Assembly (NCBI RefSeq): GCF_921293095.1
Contig: NC_060246.1
Location: 15,270,001-15,334,000, forward strand
Length of the DNA stretch: 64,000 nt
Origin: Ischnura elegans
Lineage: Eukaryota; Arthropoda; Insecta; Odonata; Coenagrionidae
Reading direction: 5' to 3'
Part shown: one piece after another, positions 22,915 to 37,900 of the stretch
Position numbering within the stretch: position 1 is the first letter of the stretch
Layout: the number at the start of each line of letters is the position of its first letter
Notes under the pieces: model-generated
What the model saw: the letters and a program-made list of their open reading frames with translations, nothing else
Told to the model about the DNA's origin: nothing
Databases searched by the model: none
Position numbers and translations under genes: made by a program

Positions 22915-25900
22915 CTGCAACCAGAAGTAAAAGAATATATGAGCAAGATGTTCATTCCTTAGACACGCATTATAGTATAACATTTTAATCTAAGAGAAAT
23001 GAGAAACATGAACAAACAAGAAGGGTAGCTAAGCATTACTACATACGTGGCCCTCAAATAAAAATTTCTAAAGGAGAGGAAGATACAAACAACTGCATTA
23101 AGCATTAAGCTACATGCATCCCCAGCATATTCAACACCAATAGAGCAAAATTCCTCAGCATCAGCAATTCCAGTCCACTGCCTTTGACGTGTCTTCCAAG
23201 TTGATGAATTTCGAGTCAGCTAAAGCTTTGACGACAATCATAGCTCATGGAGCCACATTTGCGCCTATAATGGTTCAGGTTGATTTTCATTCAAAGTCCT
23301 CCTCAGCTCATTAGGAATGCTGACGCGTAAGTTGGCTGCTTTTTTTCTCATCTACTGAGCAGTGGAGAAGTGCGGGGGTAATCTGAGAGACTGAGAATAC
23401 CTACAAGGACTTTTCAGCAAAATTACCCCGTTAGTAAGCTTAACCATCCATTTAAGTTTCCAAGAATGCAGGCCATAAAATGATTTTATATTTCGTTTTA
23501 TATCCTCTTTGGGCAGAGAGTAATGTGGCTGTCAGTAATTCTTCTGTGAAAAGCTGCATGTGGACTCATTATTGTAAAATAATTAAGATGTAGCTGGAAG
23601 TGGTGAAGTGTAAAGATAAGGTGTAGGAATTGAATACTAACTTGAGAGAGGAGCTACTTTCTCCTGAAACGGAGTTCCTGGAGTACTGGAGGGGTAACAT
23701 CAGGCATATGACATTTAATACCATCAGAAATGAATTTCTTTGCGTATGAAAAATGAAAAAGAAGAATCTTTGTGCTTCCACATGAAACATTTATTCACAC
23801 ATTTACACGACCATTGTTTCAACGTAAGACGTCATCGCCAGGTGAACTCTACAGAGGTCCATCACATCAATTTATACCAGGCCATCAATAAATAGTGTAG
23901 AGTTCACCTGATGATGACGTCTTATATACGTTGAAACCATGGTCGTGTAAATGTGTGAATAAATATTTCACGTGTAAGCACAAAGTTTCTTCTTTTTCAT
24001 TTTTCATAATGAATTGCTTTCACAAAGTTACGCCTCAAACCATCGATTGCATTTCTTTACATTCCTGCCGCAACTATTTCATCAGAAGGATTAGTGTGTA
24101 ATCAAAAACGTAGCAAGTTGGACTTAAAGCGAGTCAGAATGTTACTGTCTTTAAATAAAAATTTGGAAGTGCATTAACAAGCAGACTAATGTAAGATGAT
24201 GTTGAGAAAAAGTTTGGATCAGTATTGAACCGATGACTTCCTTGTCATTCCAGCCCTCATTAAAAAACAAATTTTAACAATTACGCCTAAATAAAATGAT
24301 TATCAGGTCTAGGTTTCTCCTATTTATCAAGTAAACACCTTGCTACTTATTTCCTATTTTTCAAGTAAACACCTTGCTACTCAAACTGCTCATGAAGCAT
24401 TCCTTCCTAGACATACATACATTTTCAAAACTTTGTGGACATGGATTTGAGATTCAAATCCTGAAAGACTTCATTTTTGATTCGGATTAGAGACAATTGT
24501 GAATTCTGTCCATTCCATATTTTTAAAAATTTCATTGAATTCCATTGAAAATTGTATATGTTGGAGGAATATGATAGATTTTACGTCATTTTCATTCAAA
24601 AATTACACAGAGAACTCACTGCTAAAATATTCCAAAATAAAGGACACCTTGGCAACAAAAATGACCATGAAGCTATAAAGCTTGATGGGTCTAAACGACT
24701 CATGTGGGCCCTTCTATGTAGTCTGAAACTCCTCCTACAGTGCCGAAAAACCAAGGAGAGACCAGTACCTTAAATCCTTTTGACTGTCAGCAAATAACCC
24801 AGGGGTCCAGAAGAGGAAGGCAGAGAAATAAATAAAACTTACTCAAGGCTTATGATTCAGTTTCGCTGTCTGTAAAGAGAGAGAGAAATACCAACACTTA
24901 CAGGGATTCATCCCAACTGGCACCTCCCATGAAGAGGCCATATATACGCAGGAGAGGGCTTTCTTCATCGGCATTCGGAGTGACCACCAACTGCACATCG
25001 CTAACTGGTACGTTAGCATCAAATGAGTAACTGTGGGAGAAGCCTGTGAGCAATGCCTTGGGATTGAAGAATCCGGAGAGCCAGAAATGAGAGGGCTGCC
25101 CATTATCAATCCACTCCTGGAAGACAAACGGAAATGTTTTTATTCACTCTGTACACATTGCAGCACCAATTCCACACTGAATTTCATGTCTCAGAAGAGA
25201 ATATTAATATTGTAAAACCAGAGATTTTAGAAATATAACCAAGGAACAACCTTTGGCATTCGTCAATTAAAATTTCTCTGATATGGCCCACAGGAAAATA
25301 TTTGCAGCATTGTTTTAGTATGTCCTACGTACCACTAAATGTAACAAGATGGAATAAATGAACTCTGCCAAACAGATAGCTTCAGATTTACAATGCCAAA
25401 AGACAGCATTTGTGAATGAATCTTTTGTGATAAAAAATTGATTTGCCAAGGTGAACTTGCCAGGATTCTAATTTGAACGAGGTTTACCATGTCCTTTCAG
25501 TGAAAAGGATACTTTTATCTCACTTCTTTATGAGTCAAAATGAAAAATGGATTGAATTCAGCTATATTTCCACATGAAGTTAGGGATCACAATGGAATGA
25601 GCAAAAACAGCCACATTACACTTAGATATGTACACCTTTCAAAATTTTAGGATTCATATAAAAATAACCTGTGACTAAGATTCTACAAAATGTGAAATTT
25701 TTCTTTCTTAACTTCTACTCGTTTAAGTTTGAATACAGGTGAGATTCCCCTCTCATTCAATCACTGCACTCTGGACCTCTAAGAAAATAGAGGGACAAGA
25801 ATGAACTCCAAAAAGCATCTCTTCTATCATATGACTACGACAAGTCCTTCACATAAATGTAATTAATTTTTCCACTGCTTAACATTTAAAAAATATTTTT

Positions 25901-28900
25901 TTTAAACTGCTGCAGGGTATTTTGCCCACGACTTACCTGAAAAAACTTGACGCGCTCTTTCAAATTTTTCACATAGCTCCCCAAATGCCTCGAACTGGGG
26001 AATGAGACAGTCATCCATTCGTCAGGCACTTTTCCCTGCAGGAGGGCTGAGCCTATTTTTTCCAAGTCAGGAGTCAAGAGATCAAAGCCATGTATTCGGT
26101 CCCTCAACATCTCAAGGGTAACACGAATGGTGGTAATTAGTTTATTGAATAGCGTTAATTCATGCTCCAGTACAGAGTCTATCCAAGTGGCATCAGCTGG
26201 TTGGTTTTCATCGACCTCTTGATTGATCTCTAAGTTTTCAGGAACCTGTGAATGCCCATCCTTTGTTAGTTCCGTGAATTTCAAGAAGAAAGGTGAGATA
26301 TCCAACAGCCATCATTAATATACTCTGAGATAACTTATAATGCCCTCTAATAATATCCAAGCAAAAATATGTCTCACGTGCAGCCCGATGAAAAGTCACT
26401 ATGTACGAGGGTTGTACCAAAAGTAAGGTTCCCAATTAGCTACGATGTACAGGGAAGGTCCTAGGCTAAATCCAATTACAGTGCTGTGTGCAAAGGTTCC
26501 CCTCCTCTCGAGCCCACCCGTCTGCGATTCACTACTTCACTCGGTGTTGGCTTAGCAACCGTCAACAATGGAAGATTGGAGGGTCACTCTCCATGAACTT
26601 GTAGAACGGATTCCTGAAGCTTCCCAAGGCGCAATTGAAAGAACTTTAACGGAAACGTTGGGTTATCCAAAGGTGTGTGCTCACTGGGTTCCCTGGATGC
26701 TGACTGACGGACACAAGGAGCAACGCCTTGACTGTGCTCTCAAATTTCTTCAGCAGTGTGAGGGGGGAGGCAACAAGGAGAAGTTGTTGGACTCGATCGT
26801 CACGGGAGATGAAACATGGGTGTTTCGTTACACCCCCGAAATAAAACAGCAATCTCGACAGTGGCATCACTCCGGTTCACCGCCACCAAAGAAATTCAAA
26901 CAGACGCAGTCGGCAGGAAAGGCTATGGCAACTGTGTCACTGTGTTTTGGGATAAAAAGGGGGAACTCCTCCTCGATTTCATGCAACCAAGGGCGACAAT
27001 AAACTCTAAAAGATACTGTGGATCATTGAATAAACTCCGGTGAGCTATCCAGAATCACTGTAGAGGATAACATATCACAGCGATTAAATTCAATGTAAAT
27101 ACCACTTGACACTCTATTTTATTCTCAATCCTATTTTACATCCACTTCAAGATGGCTCTCTTCTTAACAATTCATTGTTTTTCTTTTATCACCACAGCAT
27201 CGTCTCAAACAAAGAAATAAAAGAAATCAAAATAAAAACAAACATGCTCACAAATAAAAAAAACAAACAACAAATGAACTTAAAAACAGAAAATAAACTA
27301 AACATATACAAAAGTGATATTGGTCAAGACACATGCATCAAGGAGGACTGACGGAGGGAGTAGTGCTTCTTCACGACAACGCTCGACCACACGCCGCTCA
27401 TCAAACTCAAAGAGCTTTTGGAGAAATTCAGGTGGACTGTTATGCCCCATCCCCCGTACAGCCCGGACTTAGCCCCTAGCGATTATCTCCTCTCCCCCAA
27501 GCTAAAGGAACTCTAAGGTGGCAAACACTTCAAGAGCGAAGATGAAGACCAGACAGAGGTCACACACTTCCTCAATGGGATGACGGGAGACTACTTAAAC
27601 TTAGGGATACAAAAGCTGGAGCACTGTCTTCGAAAGTGTCTCGAAAAAAATGGAGACTACATTGAAAAATAGGCAAAAGTGTAAGCTTTTCAACGAGATA
27701 AAAATTTATAACAATTAATATTTTTTTTTAATTTGCAAAAAATATCGGAACCTTACTTTTGGTACAACCCTCCTATTAGAACTTCATTATTCCCCAAGTA
27801 CAAGATTGAAAACTTCACAATCTACGGCAAGCATAGATATGGATAAAGTGTGACAGGCAGATATCTCATCTGAAAATTCACCCACCTCCAAGGTAATGCT
27901 CTCGACGAGGTCCAGAAGAGAGCCACTGAACCTTTCATGCTCGTGAGGGTCTGGTTTCAAAAGAGCAAGGGCTAGTTTGGAGCAAACAACCTTGGATTCC
28001 CGCTTCACACGCAACACATCAGCATTTTCATGGAGCCCAAAAGTCTCTGGTCCAAAGGTGTCCGGCAAATTCTTTTTCGAGGTCAAGGAAAAATATGAGT
28101 CACATTGGTGGACAACATACATACATATTTCTTATCATCAAGTCATGTAAGGAATTAAATAACTGGATCCTGATCCTCTCTTTGTATTCACTGTCTCACT
28201 ACAATGCTCGCCCTACTTATGAACCATTTTGTTTCAATTCTCTCGTAGAGGTTATGCAACAGAATTTCAGCCGTGGAAACTTTTTAGGCAAAATATCATA
28301 GGTACATAGCGTGAATCAATGGGAGGAATCTCAGCGTCGTAGGATAATAACCACGATAGTAACTACATCGCAGATTTCAGAAAACTACCCTCGGCCCTCA
28401 TCAGCCCGTGCCTCTGATGTTTTTATTTTTCATTTCCAAGATTACACAAACCATAAATCATTGTCTTCATAGGAAAATATCACGTTACATGAGAACAATT
28501 GAAGCGTGTTTCACCCCTACCCCGTCTCACCAACTGACCTTTTCCAGCCTACCTGCTTCAATTCTCCGTTTCTGGAGGAAAAATGCTAGGTGAGTGACTT
28601 TTTGGGCCCGAAGATGTCTCGATAGCTTCGGCAATTCGATGATATGCACAAGATTTAAAAAAGAAAGAGACCAAATGCGACACATTTCTGACAATATTTT
28701 AGTTTTTTTCAGCTCTAATTGATTGCCACTAAGTTTTATATTTACAAATACACTATTACTAATATTCAACATTGCCGAAACAGCACAATTTCACAAAATA
28801 GCAAGATCTGACATGTTTGTCCTTGACTCCCTCATTCGTAGTCTCGTTGCTTGAAAGACGGAGGGATCGCGTTCCTTCCCCTCCGCCTCTCCTTTACGTG

Positions 28901-31900
28901 CTTCTGCTACCCACTCCTTCCTCTCAAGATCGCACAGCGGTTGTCTTGTTCTGTTCCCGCACCTCTTCGCACATGAAGTCAATGTTGTTGAATAACAAAG
29001 TCCGCGGTAGCCGAACATGCAGTGCTTGGCCACACCATCGACCTCAAGGAAGCCAAAATCCTTGCCAAAGTTAAAGGTTTTAAACAGAGACTGGTGAGAG
29101 AAGCCATTGAAATATCCAAAGAAGAAAAGAATAATTTCAACGGAGACACCGGCATTAAAATCAGCCGTACTTGGCAACCCGTAGTGAGAAAAAACAAGCA
29201 GCAACCCACTCCCCCAACCTCCGGCTCCCCTCCCCCCACCACCTGACACAGATACCTATATAAAAGATCATTAATTCTCATCTCTTCATAATCCCTTAAA
29301 AAAGTGATCAGCATCGGTCGGGAAACATTGGGGCCACCGAAGAATTGATGCGGCGACATAGCCCAAAAGTTTCTAATCATAATTGTAAATTATGTTGCAG
29401 ATTGTGCAGTAGCAATTTAATTTAATTATATATTGATAAAAATGTATTTCATAGTGTGGCAACATTTTTATTGAGATAAGGAGAGCTCAACTTACGCTAT
29501 GAGCGTGGACTGTGGCATGAAACTATTGCCAGGAAGTGCAAAATTCATCTCTCCAGTACTGAAGCATTTGCAGGTAAACACAAGTCAGCATGCAATGAGA
29601 AAGTGAAAACATTTGGGGGAAACATTCGTATGAAAATTTTAATACTGTTAAATAACTTGAAAGCTTATAAAAATGATTTTTAATCGGTTACAATATTAAA
29701 ATGTGTATGAAAATCTAAATAGCATTCCTTTGTCCGCACATACCCAGAAGAAACTTCAATAATTACTTTGTTTTATAACAGGCAATCAAAAATACATTTG
29801 GATCCGAAAATATCCGAAGTTCCGTCACATGAAATTAAGTATCCAATCCAGATCAAAAAAAAAAATCCTGAATCTGTCCATCCCCATTATTTACATTATT
29901 TGTTTAAAGAAATCAGTTGATATCTTTTGAGATTTTCTTGTGGTACTATTAATATATCTTTTGATCTCAATTCTCTTATTAAAAATAGATTGTTACTGTT
30001 ACAAAATGACTGTACAACAGCATATCTCGATTCACTGCATTCGAAAATGCAACAATGTAAACTTCTGAAATTTTCTTCAAAAAAATATCCCAGGATAGGC
30101 CTGTCTTTCTCTCTTCACTTCTGTTTAAGTGTGTGATAGGAATTGATATACTCATGAAGAATGCGTTCCATTCACGTCAACGTTAACTAAAATGTAAACA
30201 AATCTGAAGTTGAGTGTGACATAAGTTTCCTGTATTTCCATATTGAATCGGAGAGTGTGCAAACATTTCCCCATCTGAAGTTGGCCAAAAAATCTCTGAC
30301 TAATAGAGGTTCCTAGAGTCTCACTCATAGAGGCTTTCAAAGGTAAAAATGATGGGACCTGTCAAAGAGTCTCATCTCACTTATCCAGTTCTTGCTTAAA
30401 TAGAAGTTTGACCAAATATATCCATATTTTATTCATCACATATTCATGTATTCAACTTACATAAAGAGACAAATTACTATTAAACATCTGTGTTTTCAAA
30501 TGAAAACATTGCCATCGTGGCTAAATTGTCTTCTTTTAGATTTGTTCCCCTTATAACTGAGTGATATAGCGGGAAAGAAATCTTTTTGAGTCCGCATTGT
30601 ACAAGAGGTCCAAATTGCTTCCAGGCACTTAAAAGCAAATGATGTCTCATGTATTATGACCACCTGCATTTCATTAATTATATCCACTGAACCCAGGAAA
30701 TTTTGTTTTTGAAGTAATACCTGTAATTCTCCAAACTCCAACATCAACTTCTTGGTCTCCAATGACTCAAAGCCATGAAATTTTTTAAATTTTGTAATTA
30801 ACCCTTTCACTGCTGTTAATGTACCTGGTACGTTCGTACGGCAGGCTGCCGTGAACGTACCTTTTCTCCCTGACAGGCTTAAGCTTAGTGCTTTCGCCGC
30901 ATGTGACATGTAGGTTTCCGTAGAGGGCACTGCAGCAAAACGGTTAAGTTGGGCTTCAACTCTGTGGTCAGAACTTCTTGGGGATCAAAAACGGAGATAT
31001 TTTCAAATATTTTTCTACTTGGGTCCTATACCATAATAGACCTACAGCCATCTGTATTAGTGTTGACTTTATAGATGCTGATTTAGATGTTGTCATACTA
31101 TGTAAATAATGAGAGGTTTTACAAAAAAAACCCTTTTTAATAATCTCGAGACTCTCATGTGTTTTTTCTGACAATAATTTCCCCTCACAGCTAAACAGTG
31201 CGTTCTTCCTCCGTATAGGAAGGTGTATAAAGACAATTTTTTGCAGTTTCAATAAAGGGGCATTTCATTTAAGAAATCCATTTCAGGGAGTTTGGATATT
31301 CCACACTGTCTGCTTCACCGGCACCAGTGCAATTAGCCTATTTCAGTCCATTCGCAGTCATCACCCTCCTCCTTCAGCCACCATCACCCTCCTCCCTCCT
31401 CTTCAACAATTCCATACATCAAAGCCAGCCCAGAGACATAAAAAAGGTAGAGTCCCTTTTTCTTATTTTCAATTAAAAATGCAATCCATGTACAATTATT
31501 GATATTTGATGTCAAGAGCAAGATCCCACATATCTGTGCTCAAGCCCTGGTGGCATCACCAAACAGGGTCAAGTCATGACACTACCATCTTTATTTCCTT
31601 TGACTAATTCTCTACTCTCAGACCACCAACACATTCTGTGTTCTTCAAGGTTTGCTAATCCACTGAGAAACCTCTACCCTCAACCTAGTGTATGTAATAG
31701 GTTTAGTGACACAACCATTGTTGGCCAAAAAATTCTAAAACTCAAGTGCATGGGGCGTATGGCTAAACTTCATGATTTGACGTTAAGTGGACATTTTTCA
31801 CCCCTTAGTGCATACGTCAAACTTTGAAAAAACATTTATTTTATATTGTTGGGACCACCACTTTGGTTTGTACACTTGTAACATGCATAAAAATTTTTGC

Positions 31901-34900
31901 ATATCGTTTCTTTAGCCATAAGTTAACATGTCCCTTTGCCCTGTATGATGACTTTACTTTGTAATACTGAAAACTTTGTAATAAAGTTTTCCATGTAAAC
32001 GAAAATCTACTGCGTAACTACTGGTGTGGGAAGGTGTTGGATTCATCATGAGAATGACTGAGGAGTGACCAGCACCAACGGCCAACACCAATATAGAAAT
32101 CAATGACACATTTTTTTAATTACCTAATATGGAGGGGAGAGTGACAACATATAACTGTTTAGGAGCTTGGGAGAGGTTATATTAATGAGTCTTTTGACAC
32201 CAAATACCACCTGGAATCAAGCATGGGAAAATTATTTGTGGCTGAAAATATTATCTAAAACACTGAAATATCCAATATAAAGATTGCATCATCAATTGAT
32301 CTTATATGAATAAACTTGACAGCAAAGTTCTCCTTAAAAGATTATTGAGCATGTAGTCTATTGTAACCACACCTGATTACGTCCACACATTTAGAGATTT
32401 AAAAATAAAAGAAAACCCATGCTCCTCAGTATTACCTTGATGTATGCTAAATAATCTCCATAGCTACCGCCCACTGGTAAGTAAAATGGCTGCCCAGTTT
32501 TTGTGAGGCTGGGATAGTACTCCAACTCAATATTCGGATGCATTAAGTCAAAAAGGATAGTGCCCAGTGTAAGGCGATCTTCATTATCTATTATTTGACC
32601 TCCATATATGCACTCACCAACCAAGTATCGTATTGAGTCATGAGGGGTTTCCTGACATCCAGTTAAAAACATCTGAAAGAATAAATAGGTATTGAGTCAT
32701 TATTTTTCTAACAAATAAAGCAAGTGAAACATTTCTAAATTACCGCCACAATCTAGTGGGACTTCCTATTTCTCATCATCGTCATTGCGTCGATGACTAA
32801 TGGATGATGAGTATATATTTATTAGGTAAAATGACATTAGACTCATCAGAAAAACAAAAATGCAGACTGTAATCAATTGGTTACATTGAAACAAACACCT
32901 ATTGTAATTCAATATTTTCCATTCACAACTGCAATAGAAAGACAGCCACCACTGATACAAGAATTTCACAAGATCAGAGAAACAAATTATGTAAAGTTAT
33001 TTTCAGCTAAAGGGAGTCAGAGTAGTAAAGAGAGCCAGAGCATATCATGCCCATCCATTCTTGGCCGACAAATGCTGAAGAAAATGACCTTCTCACAGAC
33101 GATGCTCCTTCACTTGCAATGTTTATTTTTCATCCCATTCCCATTGCTGACCCCAAATGCAGGTGACTTCCTTTGCCTTTGAAAGTCAGTAGATTCGTAT
33201 AATGTCTAAATAATTATTGTTTGAAAATAAAAATATTTTGCAGTAAAATATATTTCCTAACATCATGAAAAAGCCATAAATTCAACCCCATTGTTTTTTA
33301 TCTGCTGACCAAAGAGAAATAGACGTTTATGTTGCATTTGGGCGACGGAGGTCAAAATGACTTACCCCGAGACACTTTAAGAAATGTCAAGAATCTCAAT
33401 TATCATTAAGGCATGAAAATTTAAGCAGCAAAAACAGCAGCAAGTTGATGGGAAGTGAAGTGAAAAAAAGAAACATTATTACACCACGTGCCTCTCCATG
33501 ACACCAGACAGAATTTGTCCTGAAGTAACTGAAGATGCAATTTCTTCAGCTTTTGCAATGAAAGCACCCATGTAGGATAGTTAAAAGGCAGTTCTTATGA
33601 GTTGGATGTTGTACAGTACTGATCACCAGGGTAATGGGGTAATGCCAACAGGTACTTCAAGGAAAGCTCCTAAAAAAGTTTATTTTCACTTGAATACATG
33701 ACCAAATGTGCTCCTAATGCACTCTCCAATATTACTCTCCCAAATGCATACACCTTGCTTCCAATGGTCAGCAGACGATCCAGTGGGGAGGAAAGAAGTC
33801 CAAGGGGCTCATAATATTCCCAGTTCTCTCCATAGGGTGAGAGGAGGAGGAACGCAACACAGCAAAGGAGTTGGGGAGTCAACAATTGCAAACTGGGCAG
33901 AGAAGGGTATGGGAGGCCAGGGAGACACCAATGTCTTAAAATATCATAAAATATACTCATGTAAATAAATGCAAGGCGTTATTAGTTTGGAAAAAAATTT
34001 ACAAGCTAATAATGATGATGATAATAATAATAATAACAAGACTAAATAAAATAATCATACTGTTTTACCTTATTTTTTAATAAATTGCACTTTTGCTTTA
34101 TTCTGATTTTCCATGGGCTGTTTAACATAATTCATTACTATGAATGATTCATGGATCATAAACATGACAATGGCAATGATAGAAGCAAAAATAAAGTGAA
34201 TGCTGTAGAGTACAGTGAAAATTTAGAACACAAAGAATTTGATGGGATAATTTCATTGCATGAACTATGCTATGGCAGTGCCACCATGACGAAAAATTAT
34301 TCCCAAAATTTACTGTTAACAATTTGTTACAAATGAAGACTCTTCCACAACATTGTATAAAAGTATACATGAACACAGACACACAATACATGAATAAGTA
34401 GATCAAGAAAGAGAATGAGAATCTTAGAGCAAGGAAAACTCACCTCCATATGCTTCAGTGATATGTGAAGATCAGATTCGCTGAAATTGTATGATTCATT
34501 CCAGCCAAGGGGTCCATATTTGCCCCTCTCAATGATGATGCCATGGAAAAAGCAAAGAGAGAACATATACCTCCGAAGGATAGAATCTTTGTCCCGATAA
34601 TTGGCATAGAATGATGACTCGGCGATAGGTCCACTAGTAAAGGACCGCAGGAGGCTCCATTTCAACCCACTGGGAGCTTCCTTCACCACCTTAATACTCT
34701 TCCGAGCAATTGACTGTGGAAACTAAGCAATACTCATTATGAAAAATTTTCATTCCCATTCAGTACAAACATGCACTGCCATCATTTTACCATAGTCATT
34801 CATATTCATCACAGGAGGTCTTTGATTTTCATACAATTACTTCCATGCAATTACAAAGTACATATTTTTGTGCACTTATAGCACTTCAGTAAAATTGAAA

Positions 34901-37900
34901 TAGTCACTTTTTATTTTACTTCCGTGCACAAAATTCACGGGAAACTCAATGGCTGGTTGGGATTTTAGAATTTCCAGCAATCACACATTTTGGCATTCTG
35001 TCACAGACTTACACCAATTTGTAACCTTCCACAGGACTTGATTAGCGTGTTTCTTTAGGGCGATTCATCAAATGTATACCTATACCAGTGATTTCAACTG
35101 ATACAATGAATTTAATAGTAAAAAATATGGGAGAGCTCAAAGAAAAAAGAATGTGTTTCATTACATTGTGATGACTACGCTAGGCCAATTGGAATATTTC
35201 TTCATACAATCATCAATCAGTGGTGCAGTAACAAAAGAAATTATTAACTCTTTTGCTCTCACAGCGATTCCCAGTTTCAGCACCAAAAGGCTCAACCCAA
35301 TTTTCGATAGGTATTTCATTTTTAATTTAAATATTTATTGCAAAGGTAATTCTGGAAATATTATGCTGAAATTTTTATTTGGAATCAAGAACATATTAAT
35401 GTTCACATAAAGATAAATTTGAATTTTAAAAATTAATATATCATTTCAATAAAAAATAATTAAACAATTAGTTTCACTAACATGGGGTCAATACATATGT
35501 CGGCACTATCAGCATTGTAAGGTGAAAACTGAAAGTCAATTTATCGGCACCTAGAGAATATAAGGATTACGTTCAAATCATCATGGATTGAAGATTTGCA
35601 AAAAAAATCCATCTCCTTGACACTAAGAATAATTCCAGCATAGGCTCTCATTTAACATGAGGGGCACAAATAACAAACTGATTTCTCAGCCACTAAAAAT
35701 TAAATATCTGCGTACTGTTATTCTTTTTGTTCATTATAGTTAGCATTTTCAAAGTCATACACCAGATGTTCCTCACACTCAATCTACAAGAAATTTCCTT
35801 TTTTTAAACATGTTAATTTTTACTATGTATGTATTCTGCATAATTATGAAGTGATTGACTGATTTCACACACTTTCAGACTTAAACTTCGATTAGAGTGT
35901 ATTTCTAAATGCAATCATCAGCAAATTTACATTCCTATAATGAACATAATTTTAGCATTTGGATATGTACAGTCGGATTCAAAAGTATAGAAACAAATGA
36001 AGCAGCACCACTTTCGCTGAAGTTTGGAAATTGAGTTTCGGTACTTTCTGTTGTACCAGTACCCCACCTCAAGCAATATTTTTGAAACATCATTCAAGGG
36101 AAATGTATGCGGGATATGTATAAATTTTAATTCCACATAAATTGTGCAGCTCATGCTGGATATTAAATCGACTTCCAGAATGCCAATTTACTTTCTCTCC
36201 TAAATTGGCCGATCGGTCGAAGTGTATTTTCTTACAATTAACATTTAAGCTTTTTGATCAGATACAGCGAACATAACAAAATATCCACTGCAATATCACG
36301 GCAAATAATACCACTGTGTGTCAAAATTCCGTTTGATTTAGTGACACTAGAAGACCGATTCATTCCCTTGCATGACTTAGCAAACCTTGTAATGAAATGC
36401 TATTTGAATCAATGAGAGAGTTTGCCAAGTGGTACAGGAGAGGATTTACCATGGTGGCAATCCGAACTTGGTGGTTCGAACTTCTCCAATATAATTTTTT
36501 TCTAATCGAAATTAAGCATAGCAGATGGAATGCACTGAGGTATTTCATGTCCCTGCAGACGTTGGGTTGTCAAAGTGTTTTTTTCGTGCTCCATGGCAAG
36601 GTTTTTACTATCTTTAGTTACATATTTGGACTCACCATTTACCTCTTATGAATAAGGGAATAATTTTCAAAAACACTATGGCCGGCTCATTCACCCCACC
36701 TAAATACATTACAGCAAAATCACGAGTGAGCATGATTAATAAGTCTGAAGATATGGATGACATCTATTTCGGTCATAATTGTATTATATTAACAGTATGT
36801 CTTCATCATTTTAACACTCCTACTATTATTATTATTACTAATCCGAAGCCATCTCAATAGGTGAGCATTGGGGAGTAATAGAACGCTTGCATATAAAAAG
36901 GAAATCCTATATCCTATAACGAAATCAAGCCTACAAATGTCACTACATCAAACTGAATTTTAACACGCAGAGGCATTATTTGCCTTGATGTTGCGGCGGA
37001 TATTACATATATATAATCATATTATGTTCACTATCTCTCATGGAAAGACTTCAATGTTAATTGTAAGGAAATATACTTCAATCAGCCAATTTACGAGAGA
37101 AAGTAAATTGAAGTCCTGATGTGGATTCATTATCTAGCAAGAGCTGCACAATTTACATGGTATTAAACATTGTACATATCCCGCATACATTTCCCTCGAA
37201 CGATGTTATAATAAAAATATTGAGGGAGGTGGGAATGTTGTTCAAATTTCCCTTCCACAGGTACATACAATAGAAAATACCGAAACTAAATTTCCAAAAT
37301 GCGGCGAAAGTGGTGCCGCTTCATTCGTTGCAATACTTTTGAATCTGACTGTACATATGCAGAAATTTTGACTTATGCAAATAAATAGATAGAAAATAAA
37401 ATTTAACAATCTAAATTTCACTTCTTGGATACATGACCTCTAAATTGCCACTTGACTTAATTGGTCCTCTTACGCACATATTTCATTAATAGAAGTCAAG
37501 GACCACCAGCAATTAACTACATATACACCTGCAGGGTTATTCCACTAATCGTATGGCCCGGCCATAAGTCGAAATCGACCATATCTACGGCCTCGAGACA
37601 TACGTATGGCTTCGAGCGATTCTACTCTGAGCGAAAGGCCATAAGTCGGGCGGTAGCTATGGCCTAAAGGCCGTAATAATATGGCCTGCCTAAGAGGCGG
37701 TCATAACTCGGGACATACGAAATAACATTGCTCGCCTAAGGTGTTATAAAAGAAACTTACGAAGTGTCATCGATTACATAGCGATTGTTTCAAGAAATAT
37801 ATGAATATTGTGGGTGAGCACATACGGATTCAACGAGCATTGGCTAGATATATTTAAAAAAGACGTCGATTTCATAAGGAGGATACGGCCCACACGGAAA

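Larger units (their letters stand above)
28630..29900 (+). repeat. Intronic repeat R, copy 1 (carries a PLE insertion)
   Basis: It is collinear with 46585-47299 plus 50429-50540. Shared blocks include GATATGCACAAGATTTAAAA, GTTGCTTGAAAGAC, TGTTGCAGATTGTGCAG, TACTGAAGCAT and CATTTGGATCCGAAAAT. Copy 2 lacks the PLE fragment at about 28,990-29,370. Copy 1 lacks the 3.1-kb TIR element. Both lie in dynein introns in the same orientation. It is either a duplicated intron segment or an old unnamed repeat. Confidence 0.75.

Noticed and set aside
26238-26435. Minus-strand frame upstream of the dynein exon at 26245 (GTLLLVQPSYIVTF)
   Set aside because: It contains the mariner TIR text and intron sequence. 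The dynein exon clearly begins at the GCATTCACAG acceptor.
30496-30930. 144-codon minus-strand frame as a gene
   Set aside because: No domain was recognised, and its N-terminal part is the piggyBac-like MITE.
33974-34045. AT/TAA-rich tract as a regulatory element
   Set aside because: Simple microsatellite with no supporting context.
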